A stretch of 64,000 nucleotides of DNA from Margaritispora aquatica (taxonomy: Eukaryota > Ascomycota > Leotiomycetes > Helotiales > Discinellaceae). The stretch is taken from assembly GCA_007644065.1 (NCBI GenBank), contig VJWN01000001.1, forward strand, positions 572,340 through 636,339. The letters run 5' to 3'. Below the pieces are notes generated by a model. The model saw only the letters and a program-made list of their open reading frames with translations. It was not told where the DNA came from and searched no databases. A program made the translations under genes and the position numbers. This document shows positions 22,401 through 33,600 of the stretch, piece by piece; within the stretch, counting starts at the first letter, position 1, and each line of letters begins with the position of its first letter.

Positions 22401-24158
22401 CTGGCAAGAAAGTCGGTCTGATATTTAGATGTATCAGAGCCCAAGGGGACAACAGAACTTGACTCTTCATTTCCCCCTTATCCCCCTTAATAGTACAGTA
22501 CATGATCGCCTAAGCATCCTGCCATTTTCATCTCATCTACCGACTTCGGCGTTTCAGATCAATTCCATATATAGCAAAGCATACCTAAGGTAATCCAACC
22601 GGATACCCGCCTTCAGGAGGTACTTGAGATGACGAGAGAATACCTAGGTAAGCGGTGAAGTCTGACATGAAATCCAGGACCTCCTAATATCCGTCGCAAA
22701 AAAGGTACTATGTACAATAGACATTAGACCTTCTCTAACGCTTGTTACGAGAAGAGACTGAGGTCCTACCAAGTAAGTCATATGACTTGGCAATATGCAA
22801 AGTTTGGACTCCGATTCTCGCACATTCACGAATCCATCCCTTTCTGATGCATTCACACATGTTGACACATTCATGATACAACAATTGATAGTATTTCTGA
22901 GTCACAATCTGCGTCTGTTCCGATCACATCATATGATCACGCAGGTTTGACACATTCATTACCTTATACAGCAAATACCTAGGTAGAACAACCAGGAGTA
23001 AGGTTGAGTCTCTTCAACCATAAACCTACCTCCGCAATTGAAAGTCAGTCACAATTGAAGCTGATGGTGATCAAATGTGACGTAAGTGATTGCGTTGTAG
23101 TCGAAAATTGGCCCCCGCTTGAAAACGGGTTGCAATTGAAGACTAGTCACAACTGAATGCTTGGTTGATTGCAAGTACAAAAATGAAACAGTGTGTAGTT
23201 AAAGCTGCGTGGTTGCCAAGAGCCATCGATATGCCAAAAATCATTGGTTTGCTAAAAGCTGTTGGGTTTTCAGTCGTCGTTTGCTAGCTGTTAGTTTGAA
23301 AGCTTGATATATGACTTTGAAAACACTTGAACAGGCTACAACTTAGGGCACATCAAGACCCAGAGTAGATTCATTTGGGATCTTATGACTTTCCTTATTT
23401 CCTTCATTATAATTATAGACAGTATGAGTAAGTAAGCAGCCATAAAAAAACCTACCTTAGGTACCTTATATGCCAAGCCTCCCCTTTACATCAGGCATTT
23501 GATACATAGATCCCATAATCCAATAACACCATTCACCAGAGTAAACCGGGAATTCGGTTGCAAACGCAAGTCAAATCATCAAAGAGGGTGGATTTTGTAA
23601 CCAGCCTTGTAGGGAGTAGACCGTCGCCTAGCTGACTCCACGCTAGTCTAGAATACGGATGCGAGCTTAAGCGACTAGCCTGCTACTTTTTTCAGTTTAC
23701 CTCTACCTGCCAAAATTATTTGAAAGTATTCGAACCACGCTTTTCTTCGATTTGTTGATCCTGCCCACAATTAACTTCCACAAATGTACGCAAGTACTCG
23801 TTGCGTACGAAACCAGCCTGAAAGTCAGCAACTCAAATCCAACAGGCAGAGGGTACATGGTTCATGTGCCTCGCTGGTCAGAAAGCCCCATATCTTGGCC
23901 GCAACGCCGGATTAACGCACTGTTGGCAGCCGCAAAGAAAATTCACAAATGTCATTCACCATGTGTGTTTGAGGAAGGCCCAGCAGACCTACGAGGAAAT
24001 TTGTCGATTGTCTACTGGAATATAAGTCGAAGAATTCGATCAAGGATACCCTGATTATGGCCAACACCCAAAAATCGGTAAATTACTTTGAGCAAGCCTT
24101 CTATCATGAGAGTGATGTCTTTAGGTAGACCACAATTGACTTCCAAGTAAGATCTTAC
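22401..24158. other. AT-rich spacer with repeated CTAGGTA-type motifs
   Basis: No gene recognised. Short palindromic strings of the TACCTAGGTA/CCTTAGGTACC kind occur at about 22580, 22642, 22977 and 23450. They resemble degenerate simple sequence common in some fungal spacers; I cannot assign a function. An open frame at 23752-24054 has no family resemblance that I trust. Confidence 0.4.
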
Positions 24159-24467
24159 ATGCGCGTGTATGGCATTCATGGTGGTATTCCTAATGAGGCC
24201 AAGTTCCCTGTCACTGAATCAATCCTGAGAGATACATCGAGAGCAGGAGTGCATGTATTCATCACTGCCACCGATGTTGTTCGTGGTATGGACTTCAACG
24301 TAGACCTTTTGGTCCAAGCAGAGCTTCCTCGTGTTGGTTTGTTTCACGCTGAAAAATCTGCAGCCAATATGTTCTATTCTAGAGCCGCGCCTGAAGACTG
24401 GTCAGCGAGAATGGAGGCACAAATCGCGGGTTTAGTTCTGGATGAGCAGGTATACAGCTGCGTGTGA
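24159..24467 (+). pseudogene. Possible relic of a DEAD-box-type helicase C-terminal domain
   Basis: A 102-codon open frame contains TATDVVRGMDFNVDLLVQ, which resembles helicase motif V (ATDVAARGxD...VDxVI) of DEAD-box RNA helicases. It is preceded by a HGGIP-like segment where the domain often has a HG-containing loop. No motif VI (HRxGRxGR), no Walker A and no DEAD motif were found nearby, and the flanks are gene-poor, so this would be a remnant. The frame around 23752-24054 may or may not belong to it. The resemblance is short and could be chance. Confidence 0.25.
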
Positions 24468-25079
24468 TACTGAACTATAAGCTATTAGTTCTTTAATATC
24501 TATGGTTCTTAAAGTACTAAAACTAGAGAAGATTATAGTTATAAGAGGACGAGCTCGAGGAGAATGAGCTCACCCAACAGAATATTATCGGTTTCAGTAC
24601 TCCACGCTTTGAATTCACCCATGACAATCCGGTCCACATATTTGCATCTCAAATTATTTCTGAGGATATAGCAGTTGTGGATGACTCTTTTACTTCTCAA
24701 CAGGCTGGCTCGCAAGAATGTGAGGCTTATTCAGAAGTGCAAGATAATGTGAGGTTCGCAGTTGGCAGAGACGAGCGCATAACTCCCAGAGAGATGTGTT
24801 TTTTTCTTCGTGTTTTCTTTCATATTGGATCAGCGCAAGAGCAATCGTTGGAGAATCTTGATGTCTGTGGTGTGCCCAGAGGGGGCTATCACATTACCAT
24901 TTTCTTTTTCCTTGTATTGGCGCGAGTTAGTTCTTCTGAAAAAAACGACAGTCACTAATTAAAATTTGTCTCTAAATTGCGTGCTTGTGCTTAGGCTTTG
25001 TTCTTGAGTGATTGTTCTTGATTGATGTTTCTTTACATAGTATTACTCTCTAATGGTAGTGTTTTCGAGCTTTTGAGAT

Positions 25080-25990
25080 GAAAATAGTAGGAATAGTGCA
25101 ATGAATGGGGTTGAAGATAACAAGGATGCAAGGAAAGGTAGGCAAGTAACACAGGCAAGCAAGCAAGCAAGCAAGCAACGGAAGACCGAGTAACGTAGGG
25201 CGTATCAACGCAAGCAAAATACCAATAAGACAAGACAAGGAAGCAAACAAGCAGACAGGTAGACTAAAAAGCAAGCACGGGCAAAACGAGTATTTAAGTA
25301 CTGTATTGAGAATAGAGGAAAGCAAGCACGACGCACGAAGGCAAGAGGGTAGAGTGGCCAAAAAAGTGGGAAAGCAGAATAACCAAGCACGTAGTCAGAA
25401 AACAGGTAAAATGATCAGAAAATGAGAAAGCAAGTAAGAAAGTGAGCAAGTAGTAAATCAAAAAGTAAGTGTGAAGTAAGAATATAAGTATAAGTCAAGG
25501 CGACTAAGCCAGCAGGCAAAAAAGCAGGCCAGCTAGCCAACAGGCAAGTAGGTATGCAAGCAAGCAATATAGATAAATAATATAAGATGAGTAGAATAAG
25601 ACAATCAAGCTCAAGGCAAGCGAAGTAAGTCAACATGCGAATATACAAAGGAAGATGAGTAGGGATAAGGCAACATTGGTAAGACAAGGTCAATAAGTAA
25701 GCAGGTAGACAGAACAAGATAAACAATGCTAAGTAAAGGCAAGTAAAGGTAAGTGAGGGCAGGCAACGGCAAGCAAAGGCAGATCTAGGAGAGTGGAGTG
25801 CAAGACTAGTAAAGCAAGTCGAGCAAGTAAAGTAAAGAAAAGCCAGGGGCCAAGCATGAAGCAAGATGAGCAAAGCAAGGCAAGATAGGTAAATTACGGC
25901 AAGAAAGCAATGCAAAGCAAGTAAGCAAAGAAAGATGAGCAAGCCTAGGGTGAGATGAGTAAATAAGCAGGTAAGTGAGAAAGCGAAGCT
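25080..25990. repeat. Degenerate GCAAG/AAGC purine-rich repeat tract
   Basis: For about 900 bp the plus strand is dominated by A and G with recurrent GCAAG, AAGCAAG and GTAAG words; 25155-25178 is a clean run of six GCAA units. The clean core with decayed flanks looks like an old expanded microsatellite. The complementary pyrimidine strand gives spurious hydrophobic open frames (193 codons at 25415-25996). Confidence 0.75.
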
Positions 25991-26322
25991 GCTCAATTGA
26001 ATGCAGCCCTACTTTAATCCGTCACCATCGAAAACAGGAACTAGAGCTAGATAGAATATCGAGATACCGCATTGTAATATACTGAAATACCACACAAATT
26101 GGAAAGGGGAATGTGCTTCAATACGATACAGGTTGGTACACTATACGAAAAGCAGTTCTCAACAAAGCTTCCCTTAAATACCTGCGATGCTAATACCTTA
26201 GAAATCGGCTAGAATTTTGGATTTGACGAACACAACTTTAGCTTGCCTCGCTGTAGTATTTTTCAAGCTCTTGCGAGGAAATGGGACAAGAAAGAACGAT
26301 GCGAAGGATTGGAGCTTGAAAT

Positions 26323-26343
26323 CAAGCAAGCAAGCAAGCAAGC
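26323..26343. repeat. (GCAA)n microsatellite
   Basis: About five tandem GCAA units, the same unit as in the tract at 25155-25178 roughly 1.1 kb away, suggesting a common origin of the two arrays. Confidence 0.8.
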
Positions 26344-26688
26344 GAAGCAAGAAGACTGCTTAATCAAACACAGGCCTACCTTGATAGATGAGAAGAAGAG
26401 GTGGGGTCTCATGTAAACTCTAGAAGCTCTAGACGAATATGTAGCAAGATACAGTTGGAACAGTACTTGTGTATCTTACCGTTGTATGAACGGAAGTATT
26501 TGGTATTGAAGAAGATGTACAGCAGATCCTGAAACGCCGGCTCGGAATGTGGATAAGGAATCTCTTAACAACGCGATGTGGAATCCCAAAAGCAACCAGA
26601 ACCCCTCAACAGCATGCAGGTCTCAGACACAACAGTATGTGTATCCGTAGATCAAATATAGAGTGGTGACCATAGCCATAGTCACAGA

Positions 26689-27596
26689 TTACATGGCCAT
26701 CTCAGCCTGCAGCTTTCGAAGCTCCTCTTCCTCGTCTTCCTCCTCGGCATGCACTGGTGCCTTGCCTTTGACTAAAATGAGATTAGTAGTGGCCTATGGT
26801 ATGGTAATCTAGACTTACGCTCGCCATTCGCTGCTGTTGGCAGTCTGTGGATCTCGTCAGATACAGGCACGACACCAGTCTTCAGCATCTTATTGTCCAG
26901 TTGCTCTTGTTCAAGCTCGGCTAACTCATCCTCCAATTCTGCTTCGTCAATAGGCTCGCCAATAGGTGCACTGGTGATAGCTTGAGCAATCTCTTCACCC
27001 AATGCATGCTGTTCCCGAAGTTTCTCCCTATAGTAAAAGCGTTAGTCACTGTCATCTCCTGTGCCAAAAGACTGAAGCCATACATTGTCTCATCAACCTT
27101 ATCAATATTGAGCTTGCCGTGAATTTGTTGCATAGCCTCTCCCGCACGCTCCATTGCAGCAAGTGTCTCCCTGTTAATGTTTGCGGCCTCGATGGAGTAT
27201 ATCTGTTGCTCTAATGTCGCTACTTGAGCTGTGGTCTGCTCGAGGGTGTGTTCATGTTGCTTCTTTCGTCGCAGAGCCGCCTTCGCCGCTATTACGATAT
27301 GTCAGTAGTACTCAGGTACTCCTACATCTTGCAAGTTTTCCAGATATGCATCTAGCATATAGCAAACCGACCCAGTTATGGAACCACAAGAGTCATGTAA
27401 CGCGAGACGTACCATTCTTGTTGGTGCTCACGTTCTTCCTAGCTATGGCATCCTGCTCATCCATCTGATTTTGAAGATGCCTTTCCCGCTTCTGCAACAT
27501 TTCCAACTGCGACCTCAACCCGAGAATAGCATTCTTAGGAGTGTCCTTCCTCTTCTGTGCACTCTGCCCCCCAAACCAGCCCCAAACGCCAGACAT
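26689..27596 (-). CDS. SNF7: ESCRT-III subunit SNF7/VPS32
   Basis: Core polymerising subunit of ESCRT-III, acting in multivesicular-body sorting, membrane scission and, in fungi, alkaline-pH signalling through Rim20/PalA. Four exons: 27413-27596, 27084-27288, 26819-27027 and 26689-26771, with donors GTACGT, GTATGG and GTAAGT; 226 aa. The N-terminus MSGVWGWFGGQ is the membrane-inserting amphipathic segment. The basic helix-1/2 core follows (KNAILGLRSQLEMLQKRE, AAKAALRRKKQHEHTLEQ), then the acidic helices (EPIDEAELEDELAELEQEQ). The C-terminus has EELRKLQAEMAM, a MIM1-type motif for the Vps4 MIT domain. Length equals that of typical Snf7. It is head-to-head with TEN1 across 677 bp. Confidence 0.96.
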
Positions 27597-28273
27597 TGTG
27601 TAGGTTTTGATGGAAATATGGGATAGGTCTATATTGTAGTATGTAGGATCGTATTCTTAGGAGTTTGCCTTGTGATGGATATTCAAGAAGGCTCTCCAAG
27701 TGGCAGATCGCTATCAGACAAGAGGCGGGATGAGTGTTGATGGTGGGGTTCTTTCCGTGATCGTAGAACAAAGACAGTCGCAGATCTCTCTCAACTGCTT
27801 ATGAGATATATCTCGAGTTCGAAGATATCGTAGTCAGTAATAGATGTAATCTTACTGTTGTCTTGTGACGCGGACTTTCTGAAGTGATTCTGGTTGCCTG
27901 TAGATACCTACCTGACCGTATCGTTGTGAATGACTTGTGCCTCAAGGCGATGACGCCCTAGCCCTCCAATCAGAATGCCCGAGCGGCCTCCGGAAAAGTC
28001 ATGTGACCCAGCTACTCATCGGCAGTGAAGGTTATGGTAATGGAACACCTTCTCATGTCTCAACCTAAGACACCTCAAGTACATAATCAACATTGCTCGT
28101 CCTACTCCTCTTGTTCCACAATTCCTTTAATAACAAGATGTTGATGGATGTTTGAGGTGGTTAGGTTATTCCTCTTTCATGACATATCTTCGTCGCTTTG
28201 AGTTGGCGATACTGGATAATTTCCACAGCAATATATCAAGCACCTAATTGAAGTTTATCGGCATAGTGGGAAC
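27597..28273. promoter_or_regulatory. Divergent intergenic region SNF7 / TEN1
   Basis: 677 bp between two divergent start codons, holding both promoters. Nothing more specific was recognised. Confidence 0.4.
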
Positions 28274-28918
28274 ATGTCTGTCAAGTATGAGGAGTCAGAA
28301 GAGCCCAAAAGACCCAATGGCGCGGTTCCAACAAAGCTTGTGTTACTCTCTGATCTTGGCTCGATCTCACGAAACACTAAGGTCCGCTTTCTTGGGTGGT
28401 GAGTTTCTCTGTATGCTAATATACCGGTCGAGTTCCAATACTAGGAGCAAACTTTATCTTATTTTGTCTACTTCCTTTTAGCTGTCAAGCTCCTGCTAGT
28501 TGTCCTCTTTCAATAGTTCTCTCGAAATCGAGAAAAATCGAGAAAAATCGAGTCATGATGGGCATCATGAGCACATGGAAGGCTTATTACTATACACTAA
28601 CTTGATTTCAGTGTGGTTGCATACGATAAGAAGGCTGGAGTCCTTGACCTTGAGCACAACTTTCCACTCAAGAACTCAACTAGGGCCATTGTTGATGTCG
28701 GCCTTCTACTGAGCTCCTTGAATTCCACCGATACACAAATTGGGGAATGGATTAATGTTATGGGATACATCTGTATCAACCAGTCTCATCAGACATCCAA
28801 CGACCCAAAGAGATGCGTCAAGGTCCAAGCAATTGCGCTGTGGACCACAGAGGCGTTCGATCTTGCCGCGTACGAGAAGAGTCTGGAGGATGGGAGAATG
28901 GACAAGCCAGCTAGTTGA
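28274..28918 (+). CDS. TEN1: Telomere-capping CST complex subunit TEN1
   Basis: Small OB-fold protein that with Stn1 (and Cdc13/CTC1) protects telomeric single-stranded DNA and helps C-strand fill-in. Exon 1 is 28274-28398 and exon 2 is 28612-28918, giving 143 aa. The junction completes KVRFLGC-VVAYDKKAGVLDLEHNFP, the first OB strands of fungal Ten1. DVGLLLSSLNSTDTQIGEWINVMGY follows, and the end VQAIALWTTEAFDLAAYEKSLEDGR matches the family's C-terminal strand and helix. The intron (213 nt, donor GTGAGT, branch CACTAAC, acceptor TTTCAG) is several times longer than most others in the window and carries a 10-bp triple repeat and a perfect inverted repeat. Family recognition is from conserved pattern and length; no other telomere gene is nearby. 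Confidence 0.85.
28553..28570. repeat. Perfect 8-bp inverted repeat next to a 10-bp triplicate, in the TEN1 intron
   Basis: TCATGATG and CATCATGA, separated by GG, form a perfect hairpin-capable palindrome. Immediately upstream (about 28523-28552) the word AAAAATCGAG, or its variant, occurs three times in tandem. Both are inside the single TEN1 intron. Confidence 0.85.
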
Positions 28919-30182
28919 TTGCGGGAGAAGTTCCAAAGAGGAAGATATTGGGCCTGATGGTCAGTGTCTTCCAATCCGTTGAGATGTCTTGGAACTGAGC
29001 TTGCCAAAATACGACACGAAAGCTTTTCTATTCGCCAAGGCTATGTCCAAACACAAGATGAAATGATGGACCACGAGCATTAGTAGAAACTCTGTTGGTG
29101 CCGAATTTAAGAAGTCTGTTCGTCACTTAGATTCTTAACCCGACAGCAAAGGAGAATGATTGGAATCATATTGCGCTCCTCAGCCCCTTCACTGGATTAA
29201 CAAGTTTATTCCAAAACACATCGAGACCAACGATTGCTCAGCATCTTGTCCAATGTTTGCTACAAGTTTACCTGTAAGACCTATCAGCCTCACATGAAAC
29301 GTGCGAAGATTCCTGCCAGGCCCTCCTCATCTAACCCATATATCAACAACTGGAATACTAGCCTGTGTACCAGATAGACCAACTTTGACAGTTTTGGATA
29401 TGTACTAGCCACACTCAAAACACCTTAATAGCTGTGGTGAACACATCAATTTCAAACTTGCTATCACTCGGCAAAGTTCCCTTAAGGTCTTCAACATCTT
29501 TGTATATGGCTATTCATGCAGAGGCGTATGCATCTCGGCACATGTTTTGAGCAATCGCCTCTCAGAAGTAATGCAGTCTACCTTATGTGCTAGATCATCT
29601 GATGTCTCGTGGGTCTTAGAAGGACATCCTGCAGGAACCCAATTGACGATGTGGACTCTTTCAATTCGCTTGTTCAATGGTACCACACAGCAGGACCGAA
29701 TTGCCTGAATGCGGTGTCCCACGAGCACCCAAAACGCCACAAGAATGTCTCCTCCTGCTTAATTCGTTGCATTTGTGGTATTCGCCATTGAGGATGCTCA
29801 CTTACGGATTTTTCGCTCTGTGGGCAATCAGATAACAAAGTCAGGTTGCCAAATTCAAGATATCAAGGCTTTGCGTTCAGTTACTAACTATAGTAAAGCC
29901 GATTTGGGCACCAGCAACTTGATCAAAGTACCATTGACGATGCAAAGGCAGACAAGAACATCTCAAAATTGGAAGAATGGTTAACTATCTATGAATTAAC
30001 GTATAGCAAACTTGCGAGATTCACCTCGATCATCTGGGTGACAAGTCAGTTCCTGCTATGCCGATCTCTATCAATTTCTTGCGCCAAATTCTGACATCTG
30101 GGGTATTTCTTTCAACTTGAGCTTGCGCAATTATTGCCAGCAGGCCTTGATCTCTTCTCACTTATTCACATTTCCTCTGCCA
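28919..30182. other. Stretch without a firm gene
   Basis: About 1.26 kb with only short open frames. One minus-strand stretch, roughly 30030-30160, stays open for about 43 codons in the same frame as the last exon of the neighbouring 130-aa gene and has protein-like composition (QVERNTPDVRIWRKKLIEI). It could be a further exon of that gene. Confidence 0.4.
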
Positions 30183-30681
30183 CTAGTACCTTCTGCTTCC
30201 CTCATATCTGCGCTCAACAGAGCGCCGCCTGTCTGGTTCTTCTGACCGATCATCCGAGTACTGTCGAGTTTTTGTCCCTCGGGAGACCAAGACTGGCTTG
30301 TGAAGTGGTCTTTTCAAATGCTTATCGGAATCTTTCTTTGATCGAGCTGCAGCTTTTTTCTCCCATATCTCTCTGGATTTCGAACAGATATCATCGATCT
30401 GTTCCTGATATTGGTCAACATAGAGTTATAGTGGACAGCTTATTCTGAAGTCTACTTACATCTGTCAAACACTCTCCAGGAGTGGTGATAAGAAAGCCAT
30501 CCTCGCCCTGATGATCCACTTAGCATATGCTCAATGTGCGATTGAAGAGATCACATACCTCATAAGTGTATGGTCTCACTGTGGCCTCCGGACCTAAAAA
30601 GAATTGTATCTCCTGGGTGATCACTTTCTTGATGATGTCCAGATTAGGAATCCAATATTGATTCTTCTCTCTGGCAGACAT
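30183..30681 (-). CDS. Hypothetical small protein, three exons
   Basis: Exons 30559-30681, 30460-30507 and 30183-30404 join in phase 0 (donors GTATGT and GTAAGT, acceptors ATCAG) to give 130 aa. I do not recognise a family. The first two exons encode a compact segment starting MSAREKNQYWIPNLD and containing QEIQFFLGPEATVRPYTYE and GFLITTPGECLTD. The third continues EQIDDICSKSREIWEKKAAAR, a likely helix, then a basic, Arg-rich disordered tail ending RRYEGSRRY. Smooth junctions and consistent phases make this a convincing gene although no exon is long. A fourth exon further 3' (30030-30160) is possible if a 36-nt intron or an alternative donor removes the TAG. Confidence 0.65.
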
Positions 30682-33600
30682 GATTCGGATCTCGTATGAA
30701 AATTAAATCCTACAGACACATGGGATGAATCGAGAAGAATTGAAGGAAGGAGTGGCATTCTACCTCGAAAAGACTTGGAGAAAGAATCTTCGAAGACATC
30801 TTATATACACCATTCATGCCTGATTGTCTCGCAGTGGCAAATATCATTTGCCACTAATAGCTCAACGGTCAATAACACGGACATCGGCAACTAAGCATTA
30901 AAATGCTTACAATAAGACTTGTTCGCTCCACGTTGCAACCATTTTCGTGCATGTGTGCGTCTTTGTACCATGCGATAATGGGAGGCTGTCAAGTTCTGAG
31001 AGGGGCAGCCTCGACAGGGCGAACAAGCGAGCGTATGCAATTTGGTGGGACCGAACAGTCTTGAGAAACCATTTCAGCGATTATTCCCAAGCCCTAAATA
31101 ATACAGTTCCACTACAATGGGCTGAGATGAGCTGGGCGATGAACTGAGACGGAAGCGGTGAGAGTGGACGCTGCATTCATACGCTCTTTGGGATCGCTGA
31201 GTGTTTGGTGAATCATGATTGGCGCTGTGGCCGGGGAACTTAATTCAGAGACGATCATCCAATGTCCCAATGGGCTCAACGACGGCTACCCCAGATACAA
31301 GCTTACAGTGCTTAATCTGCCAGAATTATTTCGATCTTAGCCCGTGGTAATTCATTGGACACTCGTCTCATTGGAGATGGTCGTTCCCTTCAGCCAATGG
31401 TGATAAGTATAAGTACTAGGACTAGGCAGATTGGAGTCTACATTTATAGGCGCAAGATTCCCATGAATAGACATCTCCACAAATTTCATGTTGTCACAAT
31501 CAACATGAAGAGCTGATCCAAGATATTCCCAAAACCTCTAGTCCAAAGGATGTTTACTGCCTGTATACTGACCTGCTCTGTAGGGGAACCCAAAAACAAA
31601 GGAAAGGTCCAATATTAGGTCAGAACCCTTGGAAGGTCTATTTCCACAAGATCTATATCGGTCGGAAGCCTCCCTATGCTTGCAACAGGTGAAGAATACG
31701 ACTCACTTTACTACTCAAGCAAGAAGCTACTTTGTCTTTGCTCTGGCAAAACAGCTCCACAACGCTGCTATGGCCTTTCATTCACGAACTTAAGATGGAG
31801 TTCCCCACGTCGGCCTGTTCTTGAGTCATTAAGACAAAATATTTTGCTGAAGTTCTCAATCTAGGCACACCTTCGGAAGGTAAAGAAGCCTAATCATCTT
31901 CAATCTGATGCGACAAGCTACTTCTTGGTAGCGCAGATGACTCTCTTGAACCACATACGAGTTTCAAAGATTTTAGAATCAGACCAGCGACAAACGCTAA
32001 TATGACGCCCATCCAATGCCTGAAAGCTCATTTCTCATCCGAAAACATGTGCCATGGTCACGATGGCATACGACCATAGTTAATAATCCTAGGAAAGTAT
32101 ATTTCGAGCAGCTGGACGAGAATGCGTCATTTTTTTTGTTTTTGTTTTTAACCAGGCTTCTGATACATGCTTATTTTCAGATCGCCATATTCGAGGGAAC
32201 AGCTGTGGTGCCCAGCTCACGTGTGTGCGGGGGATTTTGTATTTCAAGGTTCATTCCAATTCACCTCAAAGCTGACAAGGCTGAGCCGAACCACCCACGC
32301 ACTTTCTTCCGCGCGGCTCGGAAATCGAAAGATAAGATGAAATGACCGGATGATTCGGACACAAGCTCTTCCCGAGTGGCTGTCACAGCCTTCTGCTTGC
32401 TATGCCGTTGCAGTCGGGCGTAGCTGCAACGAAATTCTCGCCTACTTGTTTGTTTGCGGAAGCACATACGCGGTGACCGGACACCGACCAGAACAGAGGG
32501 GGGAAATACGAGCAACGTGATACAGAAAGTATGTATGAGTGGCTTTGTGCGAAGGAGGTACATGGTGGTCTTGGGACAGGAGAATTTTCTTGCAAGGCCA
32601 GGGCGTGTGTCGAGTTGCGCAGTCTGGCAGTTGGCCTGCAATCCACTGCAGCTGGGTATGTTGCGACGATTTTTCAATTACCAAAGTTTTGGGGCACGGC
32701 AGGTTTTCGAGACCTTGATCACACATTTGCCGCCGAAATTCAGAAATCTAAACTTTAATGAAGCTACGGGGGGGGGGAGTATTGGTTTGCGATCCTAGCA
32801 TTCAGCGTACAACGAAGTAGCTAGAAGCATCGTAGCTAGATTTCATGTCTCATATCCTCTTTCGAGAATATCACCACGGAAAGCAAAAATATTAGTCCCT
32901 CGAAAAGTAGACTTATTCCCTCGAAACTGTGATTTCTTGATAATAATGCGATGTGAAAGCCATTAATCTTTGACTAGGCAAAACAGGTGATTGATTCATT
33001 AGCTCTTAACGCAGTGCATTCTGAATGCCAGAGATTTATCTTTCCTGCACATAATTACCACCATAAATTGCTTCTCGAATGCAAGAGGGGAGATAATAAT
33101 GTGTTACCTCGTTGTCACCCATGCTGTGAAGCGAATAGTGATTTCGCTTGACCTCGATACTTCTCAGCTAACATACATGTTTTTCATTCCCCTAATATAC
33201 TAACACCGCATAAGGAAATTTTGAGAAGCAAGTAAACCGTCATTCTATCTTATTTACTGTGAGCGTGTGTATGCTTATGCTTCAACGATCACATTGACCT
33301 AGCCCGCTTCAAAATTTGCTTTATGTCCTGACCACTAATACTCGTGCTTAGTGAGGGCCAATCATGAAAGTATGCAGGCCCAAAAGCACTAATCGTAGCA
33401 GCAGATTCCTCTTTTCATCTTGCTAGAGTACCACAGCTGTAGTTGACTGGTTAATGACAAATCGACAACAAAAGTCAGACATCACTATTTTGTGACCGGG
33501 CAGCCGCATCTAACAACATAGACGGACTTCAAAAGTAACCTGGTGTATGCAAATGAATAAAACTAGCAACGGAATCACAGGCAGACAAAGCTGCTACTGC

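Larger units (their letters stand above)
24468..26688. other. Gene-poor spacer with purine-biased low-complexity DNA
   Basis: No gene is supported. The segment around 25100-25990 is strongly purine-rich on the plus strand and made of degenerate AAGCAAG-like words. The rest is AT-rich spacer ending in the 3' flank of SNF7. Confidence 0.5.

Noticed and set aside
25415..25996. 193-codon minus-strand ORF rich in Leu, Cys and Phe, looking like a multi-pass membrane protein
   Set aside because: It is the pyrimidine-rich complement of a degenerate GCAAG repeat tract; the hydrophobic composition follows from the base bias.
32261..32677. 138-codon minus-strand ORF near 32.5 kb
   Set aside because: Several frames are open on both strands in the same place with no motif; likely a local composition effect.
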